Source: Diplonema papillatum (taxonomy: Eukaryota; Euglenozoa; Diplonemea; Diplonemida; Diplonemidae). Taken from it: a stretch of DNA of 64,000 bases. A program made the translations under genes and the position numbers. Position 1 is the first letter of the stretch. The number at the start of each line of letters is the position of its first letter. This document shows, piece by piece, positions 42,645 to 51,369 of the stretch. The notes below the pieces were generated by a model, which worked only from the letters and a program-made list of their open reading frames with translations, did no database searches and was not told the origin of the DNA. The stretch is from contig JAPJBO010000636.1 in NCBI GenBank assembly GCA_030068145.1, positions 62,001 to 126,000 of the forward strand, read 5' to 3'.

Positions 42645-43347
42645 TGACACCACCAGGCGTGGAGTATGCGGCTTAATTTGACTCAACACGGGGAATTTTA
42701 CTAGGTCAGGACGATCTCAAGGATTGACAGATTGAGAGCTCTTTCTCGATGAATTGTGTGGTGGTGCATGGCCGCTCCTGGTTGGTGGAGTGATTTGTCA
42801 GGTTGATTCCGTTAACGAACGAGATCTCGACCCTTAAATAGGTGGGCGTGTCGTTGTAGGGGGTGTCTTTTGGCATCGGCGGCTTGCTGCTTACCCGAGA
42901 CGCGCACTACTTCTTAAGGGGACTGCGCGCGACTTATAGCGCGCGGAAGAGCGAGCCAATAGCAGGTCTGTGATGCTCCTAAATGTCCTAGGCTGCACGC
43001 GCACTACACTGACGCATTAAACGAGTTTGAGAGCCTTCCGGCTACCTATCTTGAAGAGGATGGGAAATCTTTTGAACTTGCGTCGTGATGAGGATCGATG
43101 ATTGCAATTATTCTCCTTGAATGAGGAATGCCTAGTAGGCGCAAGTCATCAGCTTGCACTGATTACGTCCCTGCCATTTGTACACACCGCCCGTCGTTGC
43201 TACCGATTGGCTGTGGGATAGAGCTTGGGAGAGGGAAGCTCGTTCTTGGCAACAAGTTCAGCGCCCGAATCCAAGCAATGTTTCTCAGCTAGAGGAAGCA
43301 AAAGTCGTAACAAGGTTGCTGTAGGTGAACCTGCAGCAGGATCATTA
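41836..43347 (+). rRNA. 18S rRNA, 5'-truncated
   Basis: Starts inside the central domain near ACAATTGGTGGACAAGTCTG and GTGCCAGCACCCGCGG, then runs continuously through GTTAAAAAGCTCGTAGTTGG, GGTGAAATTCTTAGATCG, AGGAATTGACGG, TTAATTTGACTCAACACGG, GTGGTGCATGGCCG, CATTTGTACACACCGCC and the 3' end GTAGGTGAACCTGCAGCAGG ATCATTA. Some positions differ from the near-universal sequence (CAGCACCCGCGG for CAGCAGCCGCGG, GGAATGACACC for GGAAGGGCACC), so it may be a pseudogene or the organism may be divergent. About the first third of 18S is absent; the Lys-rich gene lies in its place. Confidence 0.95.
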
Positions 43348-43509
43348 CCAAAGATTTCAATTCTGAATGGAATGAGGAAACGACTTTCAAACAGATTGGA
43401 AACCGAGGATTCAAACATGGTCATGAAGGAAATCGAAAATCCCGAGCAATCGGAAAGGCAAAACAACTGTTCCCCTCGGCTCAACTGCGGTTGATCGAGG
43501 GTGACATCA
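43348..43509 (+). other. ITS1
   Basis: The spacer between the 18S 3' end and recognisable 5.8S sequence, about 160 bp. The small open frame across it is not supported as coding. Confidence 0.75.
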
Positions 43510-43568
43510 ATTGCACTTATCGGTGGATGTCTTGGCTCTGGGAACGATGAAGACCGCGGCCAGCGAAG
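43510..43568 (+). rRNA. 5.8S rRNA, 5' part only
   Basis: CACTTATCGGTGGATGTCTT, GGCTC, GAACGATGAAGACCGCGGCC, AGCGA match the conserved 5' half of 5.8S (GGATGxCTTGGCTC, GATGAAGA, GCAGCGA). The match stops at about 43568 and protein-like sequence starts at once. Confidence 0.8.
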
Positions 43569-44126
43569 AACATCGACGACAACGGAACCGGAGTGATTTA
43601 CGCGCTTCTGAACGAAGGAGGCACGGTCCTCTACGTTGGACAGACGTCGAAGACCGCCGAAATGCGGACCAAGCACTGGGAGAACCGAAACTCCAAGAGC
43701 AACCGTGTTTCGCAACAACTTCGCAAACGAGGCCGTAAGCTTTACGCTTGCCCTGTCCAGAACGTCCCGGAGCGGCTCTACACGCAACCAGCAGACTTCC
43801 CGCGGGTAGCGCTTCCGATCGAGGACTTCTGGATAAAGTGGCTCAACCCACCCTTGAACATGACGAATAGGCGTCAGGGGGAGAAGGTTGGCCGCAAACC
43901 ACAAAAAAAGACGAAACGGCAACGCCCGCCACAACGCCTTCGCAAACGACGCAACGATGGCAACGTCTGGCACCGCATGCAAGATGGGGAGCTCCGGATC
44001 GATACCTCACCAGGCTTCTGTTCGGGACTACGGAAGCAACTGGACCACCTCATCCAGCTTCCCCTTGACCAACTGGGCGCATACGAAATGTCCACGTGGC
44101 ACCCCCCCCCCCAGGGTGCTTATTAA
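43551..44126 (+). CDS. GIY-YIG nuclease ORF joined to the cut 5.8S gene
   Basis: Open from 43551, with no ATG before the domain; the translated 5.8S end runs directly into the protein. The GIY-YIG domain is complete: GVIYALL and LYVGQT are the two signature strands, MRTKHW supplies the catalytic Arg region, IEDFWIKWL the metal-binding Glu, and PPLNMTN the closing Asn. A basic linker (GRKPQKKTKRQRPPQRLRKR) and a short C-terminal part follow, stop at 44124. The family makes DNA breaks in homing endonucleases, Penelope-like retroelements, restriction enzymes and repair nucleases. Position inside rDNA fits a homing or retroelement nuclease that is 5'-truncated. No reverse transcriptase is seen nearby. 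Confidence 0.65.
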   Translation, partial: RPRPAKNIDDNGTGVIYALLNEGGTVLYVGQTSKTAEMRTKHWENRNSKSNRVSQQLRKRGRKLYACPVQNVPERLYTQPADFPRVALPIEDFWIKWLNPPLNMTNRRQGEKVGRKPQKKTKRQRPPQRLRKRRNDGNVWHRMQDGELRIDTSPGFCSGLRKQLDHLIQLPLDQLGAYEMSTWHPPPQGAY

Positions 44127-44383
44127 GGGCTGTTACATGTTACGGATCGCGGTCAGGGGGTGCGGGTGGTGGTGGGGGGGGGGGGGGCCCCCCCCCCCCC
44201 CCTCCTGCATGGCTGGCAGGTCACCCGGTGTCAAGCGACCGACTCCCCAACTGCCGCTGGCCAGGTCAGGCTGGCACGACAAAGGAGTTACGGAGGGCGG
44301 CAGCTTGGGCAATGCCGACTTTGCGGAGGCATTCAACGGAAGGAGTGTCTCACAGAAGTTCCGTGCGGCAGATAAGAGCCGAC

Positions 44384-45043
44384 CGATTGCGGGGTATTGA
44401 TATACCCAAGAAGTACAACACCACTTCACACGTCTCGGAAATGGTGGGCATCTGGGCTTCCATCGCACAAGTGCGCATCGCCAAGGAACTAAGTGTATCG
44501 AGCTCCTTTGTGCTGATCTTGGACGGAACGACACTGAAGCACGCAATGCAGATGGAGGTGTATGTAGTTATCCTACGCTACTTCGTCTCATCGTTGTGCG
44601 CAGTTAAAGAAACTGCCTTGGGACTCGTGGGGTTCGAGGCTTCCGACGATACAGATGGCAACACCATCTTCTTGAAGTCTCGTGCGATGCTTGCAGATTT
44701 CGGCGTTGCGGCACAGCAGATAACGGCAACCTGCAGTGATTCGGGATCGAATCTAGCGGGGCACATCACAGGGGTATACGGTTTGTTGAAGAAAGATTTC
44801 AACCCTCAGTGTGCCCGTGTTCCGGACTTTTCGCACCGACTGGAGACCGAACTTGAGCGAGCCTTCGATTCATCCGTTGTTGAAGAAATCACGGAAGCAA
44901 TTCTTACGATGGAGGCGAACTTGCGAACGTCCGGAAAGCTTTATCGCCGACTCAGGCGTTCCTATCCAAATATTTTTCCTATCCAAATATTTTCCTATCC
45001 AATATTTTTCCGAAGACGGTATTTAATAATACGAGCTATTTAA
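44384..45043 (+). pseudogene. hAT-like transposase fragment
   Basis: The frame reads SSSFVLILDGTTLKHAMQM, then YVVILRYFVSS, TALGLVGFEASDDTDGN, ITATCSDSGSNLAGH and FSHRLETELERAF. The spacing of LDGTT, LGLVGF, CSDSGSNLAG and HRL resembles the RNase H-like catalytic core of hAT transposases (usual ID-S-T, GFV, D-G-A-S-N, HRLNL). The BED finger and the C-terminal dimerisation region are absent. The end dissolves into AT-rich repeats (CCTATCCAAATATTTT x3). It shares no frame with the GIY-YIG ORF. Confidence 0.5.
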
Positions 45044-45060
45044 TAATACGAGCTATTTAA

Positions 45061-45906
45061 CATTATGCGAGGGGGGGGGGTTTAGTACTTTACTTACTGC
45101 TGAACAGAGGCCATCGCATCCAGAAGCTGAAAACAGTCTTCCACCACGGTGTGCAAGAACGTTTGCCTAACCTCGGCGCGTCGCAACGGTCCCTAAAACA
45201 ATGGTTTCAAAAATGCACTGTATCGTACTACGCGGGGTTTCCACTTATAGAAGAACAAAAAGGAGTAGGCCGCAGAAGAGCAAAGAAAGTAAGTGAGGTG
45301 GAATCATCACTTTCAAGAGAAAACTGCATTCCAAGTATTTCCCCATCCGCCAAACTACCAAACTTCCACGAGGACAACCCTCGCGACAGACTTCTCAAAC
45401 GCGAACTTAAACTTACAGCAAGATTGAGAGAAATAGGGTTGCAACCGCGAACCGTATCTGGTAATGGTAACTGTTTGTTCTTGAGCTTGACTTACGAACA
45501 AGGCGACCAGATGGTTCTCCGCAACGAACTGGCAGATTACTGGGATGCACACAGAGACGATCTGGAACTCTTCTTACCCGACATGAACATTTCTCAATAC
45601 ATCGAAAAGCTACGCGAGAACTACACTTGGGGTGATTACCTCTTCCTCGTAGCCTTCACAAAGCTTAAGAAGGTGCAAATACGCCTCTTCTCAATCGATG
45701 AGAGAAACAGGTTCCACACACAAACGGTTGGAGAAACGGGTCCTCTCGTATTGCTCGGTTACATAGCTCAGGTGCACTACATCCCAGACACAGGCACAAT
45801 CTCCGACACACAACTCCAAAGGTTCCTTGACCATCTGCAGAAAGTCCTTCTGTCTCCTCGACATTCCCAGAAGAGCTCGCCCGCCCGCAAGAGCAGCAGC
45901 CAGTAG
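45061..45906 (+). CDS. OTU-family cysteine protease, start not found
   Basis: Open from 45061; no ATG precedes the domain, so the N-terminus is probably truncated or on another exon. A basic linker (GVGRRRAKKVSEVESS) leads to the OTU domain. The catalytic Cys is in SGNGNCLFLSLTYEQ (Cys codon at 45472; the preceding residues are usually DGDGNC, here Asn-rich). MVLRNELADYWDAH and WGDYLFLVAFTKLKKVQIRLF match the central helices and strand, and the catalytic His lies in VHYIPD (codon 45775). OTU proteases remove ubiquitin and also occur in viruses and transposable elements. The Pro/Gln-rich segment and zinc finger directly downstream in the -1 frame appear to be its continuation. Confidence 0.65.
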   Translation, partial: HYARGGGLVLYLLLNRGHRIQKLKTVFHHGVQERLPNLGASQRSLKQWFQKCTVSYYAGFPLIEEQKGVGRRRAKKVSEVESSLSRENCIPSISPSAKLPNFHEDNPRDRLLKRELKLTARLREIGLQPRTVSGNGNCLFLSLTYEQGDQMVLRNELADYWDAHRDDLELFLPDMNISQYIEKLRENYTWGDYLFLVAFTKLKKVQIRLFSIDERNRFHTQTVGETGPLVLLGYIAQVHYIPDTGTISDTQLQRFLDHLQKVLLSPRHSQKSSPARKSSSQ

Positions 45907-46277
45907 CGCAACCGGCATCTCCGAAAGAGCCACTCGCTCAACCGGAACCACCGGAACAGCCACCTGCTCGCCCGGCGACACCGGAGCATCTAGAAAGTCG
46001 ATCGCAAACGCCGGATCAGCCGCAAACACCGGAACTACCGCAAGGACTATCGACGCCGTCACAAACACAAACCCGGCACGCAAGCCCACCAGCAAACATC
46101 CCACGAACACAAGAACGCAGCTTCCAAAACGAAATGGTTCTTCAATGCCGCCATTGTGGCGTAACAACAACAAGGTCTGGCAACCCGTTTGCCAACCAGT
46201 TCGGTGTGGGTGTGCATGAACGGACCTGTGAAAAGAATTCAGAAGGACTACACAGTCCAAGTCCAGACAGAAACTAG
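45843..46277 (+). pseudogene. Pro/Gln-rich linker and C2HC finger continuing the OTU ORF in the -1 frame
   Basis: From 45843 the -1 frame reads STFPEELARPQEQQPVAQP, a long Pro/Gln/Thr-rich stretch, then VLQCRHCGVTTTRSGNPF and GVGVHERTC, stop at 46275. The finger is CxxC, 19 residues, HxxxC and is the counterpart of the first finger at 9.6 kb. The OTU frame stops at 45904 inside the overlap. This may be a pseudogene frameshift or a programmed one; no textbook slippery heptamer is evident. Confidence 0.5.
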
Positions 46278-46390
46278 CCCAGCATCTACCTGGCGCGCCT
46301 GACCCAGCGATCTACGAGGGTCCAAAAATACAACCTGCCCCTTTTCTTTTTTAGAAACATTTTCTCCTTTCCTCCTTTACTTTGATCATA

Positions 46391-46498
46391 GGTGTCACGG
46401 CAAGTTTTGGCAGCCGCTGCTTAACAATGTACTTAAAAGAACTCAATGCTTAACAAAATTTGACGTGGGCGGCTTTGGATTTACATCTGAATGACACC
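46391..46498. mobile_element. GGTGTCA-ended MITE, 108 bp
   Basis: Ends AGGTGTCACGG and GAATGACACCT are inverted. The interior CAGCCGCTGCTTAACAATG, TACTTAAAAGAACTCAATGC and GACGTGGGCGGCTTTGG is shared with 1240-1345 and 17446-17585. Confidence 0.6.
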
Positions 46499-46560
46499 TC
46501 AATACAAAAAAAGTTGTCGACAACTAACAAGTAAAAGAATAAAACAAAACCACGCATTTC

Positions 46561-47573
46561 TTCTCCTATCTCGCACCTGCATCGCTATTCGACCTCGTTC
46601 GTTGTACGCTGTCTCTAAAGGATTTTGCACTTAATTACGCATGATGTACCTGTCAACGCAAGCTGATGCCTGAACGTCCACCAAATGGCGGACGATTCGT
46701 AGAAGCACTTGTGGCACTGAACCTGTTTTTTCTCCTATCTCGCACCTGCATCGCTATTCGACCTCGTTCGTTGTACGCTGTCTCTAAATGATTTTGCACT
46801 TAATTACGCATGATGTACCTGTCAACGCAAGCTGATGCCTGAACGTCCACCAAATGGCGGACGATTCGTAGAAGCACTTGTGGCACTGAACCTGTTTTTT
46901 CTCCTATCTCGCACCATCCTCGCTATTCGATCTCATCTTTCGTTATACGTTGTCTCTTAAGGATTTTGCACTTAACTACCCATGATGTACCTGTCAACGC
47001 AAGCTGATGCCTGAACGTCCACCAGACGGCCGACGATTCGTAGAAGCACTTGTGACACTGGCACTGTTTTTTCTCGTATCTCGCACCTGCATCGCTATTC
47101 GACCTCGTTCGTTGTACGTTGTCTCAACGATTTTGCACTTAATCACGCATGATGTACCTGTCAACGCAAGCTGATGCCTGAACGTCCACCAAATGGCGGA
47201 CGATTCGTAGAAGCACTTGTGACACTGAACCTGTTTTTTCTCCTATCTCGCACCATCCTCGCTATTCGATCTCATCTTTCGTTGTACGTTGTCTCTAAAG
47301 GATTTTGCACTTAATTACCCATGATGTACCTGTCAACGCAAGCTGATGCCTGAACGTCCACCAGACGGCGGACGATTCGTAGAAGCCCTTGTGACACTGA
47401 ACCTGTTTTTTTCTCCTATCTCGCACCTGCATCGCTATTCGATCTCATCGTTCGTTGTACGTTGTCTCTAAAGGATTTTGCACTTAATTACGCATGATGT
47501 ACCTGTCAACGCAAACTGATGCCTGAACGTCCACCAGATGGCGGACGATTCGTAGAAGCACTTGTGACGATGA
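46561..47573. repeat. Satellite, about 170 bp x 6
   Basis: Units start near 46561, 46730, 46899, 47071, 47238 and 47411, each beginning TTCTCCTATCTCGCACC and containing GATGTACCTGTCAACGC and GGCGGACGATTCGTAGAAGC. Units vary mainly in CCTGCATCGC versus CATCCTCGC, in a pattern suggesting two subtypes. The last unit runs into a ZZ-gene remnant. Confidence 0.9.
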
Positions 47574-47584
47574 TCCAGACGACT

Positions 47585-47700
47585 TGATGGGTTACCGAAG
47601 GCGTACCCCGCGGAGACGAACGCGGGGGCGCTTCAAGTGCAAACTGAGCAAAAACGGTGCTACGGTGCTTCGCGCACTCCGGTTTGAAACGTGCTCTGAC
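47585..47700 (+). pseudogene. Remnant of the ZZ-finger gene 5' region
   Basis: GGGTTACCGAAGGCGTACCC, GCGGAGACGAACGCGGG, GCGCTTCAAGTGCAAACTG and TTTGAAACGTGCTCTGAC match 49920-50045 with several substitutions and gaps. Confidence 0.65.
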
Positions 47701-47921
47701 TCGCGGAAAATCGTCCTTTTTTTTTGCGTGCCTATACCAGTATCCAAAGACGGACACGTTTGCCCCAATCCAATGGGACTCCCTCTGAAACCGCGAGCAA
47801 ACAGCTTTTTAACTCTAAAAAAATTGTAGCAAGAAATCGAAAGATGGACCACCTTTCCCCCATTTATCCCGGATTGGGTGTTTCCTGCACTTAAGGCGTC
47901 TTGCCAATCGCAATCGCCGTT

Positions 47922-48224
47922 TTAGCTTTCGCTAAACTTTACCTCGTCCGAAGAATGCGATAACTTTAACTTAGTCTTCAAAGGGTTGTGTCCCGCACTG
48001 AAGGAGGCTTCAAGGGATGCCCTGCGCTTGGGGTCTGTCAAGGTCCGAAGCGATATCGGTAAGCATCGTCTTGCTTTTGTTAAGGCAGCCCTGTGCCGTG
48101 TTTGCTCCTCTTCGGGAGCAGATCGAGCCTGCTGGATGAGCGGATCGTCAGCTGCCTGCTGAAGGTCATCGTCCGATGATGAATCCTCCTTCTTGCGCTT
48201 TTTAGCCGTTTTCTCTCCCGGCAT
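47922..48224 (-). CDS. Small charged nuclear-type protein
   Basis: 100 residues from ATG (minus strand). Starts MPGEKTAKKRKKEDSSSDDD, a basic cluster followed by an acidic Ser/Asp run, then helical charged sequence (IQQARSAPEEEQTRHRAAL, TKARRCLPISLRTL) and a Lys/Ser-rich end. Codon composition is non-repetitive. No domain is recognised; it may be a first exon. It lies alone between the satellite-linked remnant and a 28S fragment. Confidence 0.4.
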   Translation of the reverse strand: MPGEKTAKKRKKEDSSSDDDLQQAADDPLIQQARSAPEEEQTRHRAALTKARRCLPISLRTLTDPKRRASLEASFSAGHNPLKTKLKLSHSSDEVKFSES

Positions 48225-48449
48225 CTTGATTTTTAACTTGTGGAATGTCTACATGCAATGTTTCACCCAGTCACTGCCATGTATTGCACGCCATAATTTG
48301 ACCCTCGCGTGATCCAATATCCAAGCTTTAAAGCAATTAAACTACAGCAATTCGCAAATGGTGGGCAAAGTCACCCTCGATTCAGAGGCGATGCTTGTTT
48401 GTTTCCAGCCCCGTAAAACCCTGCTCACACCTCAAAGAAACCCTTTTGA

Positions 48450-48940
48450 CGATGATCACCCGGAGGCTTTCCAACCCCGGACTGTCTAAATTCAGCTATG
48501 ACGAGCGATTTGCACGTCAACACCGCAACGGACCTCCACCAGGGTTTACCCCGGCTTCGTCCTATCCAGACATAGTTCACCATCTTTCGGGTCCCAACAA
48601 GTGTACTCAACCTCAAATCCCTTTCCAGTCTGTGCTGCGTCCTCAAGGATTGGCACATCTCCCTTTCAGTGCGGCTTGTGGGTTTGACACCCTAAGCCTC
48701 GCACACGTATTAGACTTGGTCTGTGCTCCAAGACGTGGGAAACCCCTACGATTACCTCAAAGAAGAAACCCTTTCGACGATGGTCATCCGGAGGCTTTAA
48801 AACTGTAAAACCCCCGTACAACCCCGGATCCTCTAAAACTGTAAAACCTTACTAATACCTTCAAGGAACCCTTTCGACGATGGTTATCACCCGAAGACTT
48901 TAACACCCTGGATCCTCAAGCGAACTTCCGCTCTAAAACA
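48450..48940 (+). repeat. Three copies of the micro-ORF (GGAGAC/TCTAAA) element
   Basis: At 48449, 48776 and 48876: TTGACGATGATCACCCGGAG, TCGACGATGGTCATCCGG and TCGACGATGGTTATCACCC, each followed by AGGCTTT or AGACTTT and CCCGGATCCTC. The last continues into AAGCGAACTTCCGCTCTAAA and then the truncated ZZ gene. The first is joined to the 28S fragment. Confidence 0.55.
48493..48739 (-). rRNA. 28S rRNA fragment (domain II), inverted
   Basis: The minus strand corresponds to 7894-8150: GATTTGCACGTCAACACC, ATAGTTCACCATCTTTCGGG and AAGCCTCGCACACG are reverse complements of the conserved stretches there. It is truncated on both sides. Confidence 0.85.
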
Positions 48941-48968
48941 GGCTCGAAACAGACTAATACACTTTCAG

Positions 48969-49387
48969 ACTCGTGGCATCCGAAGGAGCACATCTTAATC
49001 CGCTGGCCGAAGGCGTACCCCCGCACGGAGACGTACGCGGGGCGCTTCAAGTACAAACTGAGCAAAAGCAGCGGCCCGCTGCGCTGCGTCGCGCACCCCG
49101 GAGTGAACGGGTTCGAAACGTGCACCGAGTGCCTTGCTGAGGAGCGCTCGTTCGTGGTCAAGTGCCTCGACTGCGCGGGCCCCGGCGGCGCCGGGCACCC
49201 AATACTCTGCCTGCGCTGCGGAGTCGGCTCGGCGGCAGGCGTGGCGGCGTGCCTGCGGGAGCCGTCCGCCGGCCGCCGCGCCGAAAATGCGCGGATCGCG
49301 CAGCTGCAAGCTTGCAACACACCAACTTCCCGCGACTTGCCAGAATTTTGTCGCCGTCCTGCAGCAGCGAGTCGCTGTTTTTCGTAG
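48969..49387 (+). pseudogene. ZZ-family gene copy truncated after the first Cys-rich part
   Basis: From ACTCGTGGCATCCG to about 49302 it matches 49884-50217 almost exactly (DSWHPKEHILIRWPKAYPR, CTECLAEERSF, CAGPGGAGHPILCLRCG). It then diverges at GCGCAG into unrelated sequence and stops at 49385. The ZZ finger is missing. The match starts just after CTAATACACTTTCAG, which looks like a 3' splice site. Confidence 0.7.
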
Positions 49388-49529
49388 TAACAATTCATTG
49401 TAAACACGAAAGAGAACGCTGGCAGCGTGTTTGGGAGAAGATTAGCCTACCGATCATATTCACTCACTATCACTCACTAACAGGCTAATCCTCCCCCGGC
49501 ACGTACAAACAAAGCCTCGACAACCCTTT

Positions 49530-49600
49530 CTATGGCACCATAAAGTCCAGAAAATCCATGGCGAAGAAAGAAACCCAAAAATACCGTCACTAAAAGGCAT
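49530..49600 (+). pseudogene. Remnant resembling the start of the two-finger ORF at 9.6 kb
   Basis: CTATGGCACCATAAAGTCC, AGAAAATCCATGGCGAAG, AAAGAAACCC aligns with 9540-9590. The frame from the ATG reads MAKKETQKYRH then stops. The fingers are absent. Confidence 0.4.
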
Positions 49601-49711
49601 GAAAAGACGCTGAAAGTAAATAATGTTGTCGACAACGAAAAAGCAAAAATAATAAACCAGGACTACGCATTTCTTCCCAATAAAATCCGTCCCCAGCACG
49701 TATTAGCTTTT

Positions 49712-49880
49712 CGACGATGGTCACCCGGAGACTTTAAAAAACGGATTGTCAAGCGAACTTTTCACTCTAAAATCCCTAACTTTACTGATACCTCAAAAGA
49801 ACCCCTTTCGACGATGGTCACCCGAAGACTTTAAAACTTTTAAGCCCCGGATCCTCAAGCGAACTTTCACTCTAATCAAC
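49712..49880 (+). repeat. Two tandem micro-ORF elements directly upstream of the ZZ gene
   Basis: TTTCGACGATGGTCACCCGG (49710) and TTTCGACGATGGTCACCCGA (49807), each continuing AGACTTTAAAA. Both encode MVTRRL then a stop. They are followed by CAAGCGAACTTT and CACTCTAAAA or CACTCTAATC. The second ends within 15 bp of the conserved coding block, at a possible splice acceptor. Confidence 0.6.
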
Positions 49881-49883
49881 CAG

Positions 49884-50653
49884 ACTCGTGGCATCCGAAG
49901 GAGCACATCTTAATCCGCTGGCCGAAGGCGTACCCCCGCACGGAGACGTACGCGGGGCGCTTCAAGTACAAACTGAGCGAAAGCGGCGGCCCGCTGCGTT
50001 GCGTCGCGCACCCCGGAGTGAACGGGTTCGAAACGTGCACCGAGTGCCTTGCGGAGGAGCGCTCGTTCGTGGTCAAGTGCCTCGACTGCGCGGGCCCCGG
50101 CGGCGCCGGGCACCCAATACTCTGCCTGCGCTGCGGAGTCGGCTCGGCGGCAGGCGTGGCGGCGTGCCTGCGGGAGCCGTCCGCCGGCCGCCGCGCCGAA
50201 AATGCGCGGGTCGCGCAGGTTTTGCTGTCGTCGTTCCTCGGAAGGGACAGCCAGCCGCTGTCCTGCGGCACCGTGGCGGCAGTCTCCGGGCACGTGGGCC
50301 ACCGCGTGATTGTGTACCCGCCGCTCGACACGTCCGGGCTGACGCAGGCGAAGTACAGCTGCGTCTGCGACGAGTGCAAGGCGTCGGTCGCGCCGGCGAC
50401 GAAGCGGTTCATGTGCGCGGTGTGCCCCAGCTACGACCGCTGCGAGGCTTGCTCCGGGGCGTGCGACCGCGCGCTGAAAGAAACGCACCGGCATCCGTAC
50501 CTCGTGCTGTCTGCGCCGTGGCAGGTGCAGCTGGTCAAGCGGAGCTGGATGCACGTCGGCCTCCTCGACTGCGACGAAGAATCTGACAGTTCCGACGACG
50601 ATTCGAGTGATGGGACCAACGAAGACAGCATCAGCGACTTCTTTTCACCGTAG
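49884..50653 (+). CDS. Two-part Cys-rich protein ending in a complete ZZ zinc finger (probable terminal exon)
   Basis: About 256 codons in one frame, from ACTCGTGGCATCC to the stop at 50651. There is no ATG before residue about 175, yet conservation with the copy at 48969 begins exactly here after an AG, so an upstream exon is likely. The first part has paired Cys (CTEC, CLDC, CLRC). From about residue 155 a ZZ finger is complete: CDEC, FMCAVC, DRCEAC, then HRHPY. Such fingers bind zinc and peptide ligands in signalling or ubiquitin pathways. The C-terminus is acidic (CDEESDSSDDDSS). The F-box gene at 38.5 kb ends in a related but truncated finger. Five other full or partial copies surround this one. 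Confidence 0.65.
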
Positions 50654-50762
50654 TTAGAAGCAGCACTACGTATGGATCCAGCCAAAATGCGCAACAACTC
50701 GACGCAGAGTTGTCCTACAGTGCAGCTGGACACTTCACACCTGCGCAGATCGCCCAGCTTAC

Positions 50763-50860
50763 TTGTCCTTTCCAGTAAACCAGGATCGGGCTGTGCTGCG
50801 TCCTCAGGGATTGGGACGTCTCGCTTTCAGGTTCAGCTTGTGGGTTGGAGACCCTAAGCC
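50763..50860 (-). rRNA. 28S fragment fused to a ZZ-gene 3' copy
   Basis: The minus-strand match to 7935-8035 (CCAGTAAACCAGGATCGGGC, TGCTGCGTCCTCAGGGATT, GACCCTAAGCC). It joins without a gap to GCGTGATTGTGTACCCG of the ZZ gene at 50861. Confidence 0.8.
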
Positions 50861-51131
50861 GCGTGATTGTGTACCCGCCTCTCGACACGTCCGGGCTGAC
50901 GCAGGCGAAGTACAGCTGCGTCTGCGACGAGTGCAAGGCGTCGGTCGCGCCGGCGACGAAGCGGTTCATGCGCGCTGTGCCCCAGCTACGCGACCGCTGC
51001 GAGGCTTGCTCCGGGGCGTGCGACCGCGCGCTGAAAGAAACGCACAGGCATCCGTACCTCGTGCTGTCTGCGCCGTGGCAGGTGCAGCTGGGACCAACCA
51101 AGACAGCATCAGCGGCTTCTTTTCACCGTAG
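50861..51131 (+). pseudogene. ZZ-gene 3' copy, first duplicate
   Basis: Starts at the codons for RVIVYPPLDTSG and carries the ZZ finger (CDEC onwards) with one inserted base in CCAGCTACGCGACCGC that shifts the frame. The acidic tail is mostly deleted, and the 3' flank AGTTAGAAGCAGCAC is retained. Confidence 0.75.
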
Positions 51132-51246
51132 TTAGAAGCAGCACGACGTACGGATCTAGCCAAAATGCGCAACAAGCAACAACTCGACGCAGAGTTGTCC
51201 TACAGTGCAGCTGGACACTTCACACCTGCGCAGATCGCCCAGCTTA

Positions 51247-51353
51247 CTTGTCCTTTCCAGTAAACCAGGATCGGGCTGTGCTGCGTCCTCAGGGATTGGG
51301 ACGTCTCGCTTTCAGTTCAACTTGTGGGTTTGAGACCCTAAGCCTCACACACG
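51247..51353 (-). rRNA. 28S fragment in the second ZZ-gene duplicate
   Basis: The same 28S piece as 50763-50860, extended by CTCACACACG. It joins GGGGGCATGTGGGCCACC, a shortened ZZ-gene sequence. Confidence 0.8.
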
Positions 51354-51369
51354 GGGGCATGTGGGCCAC

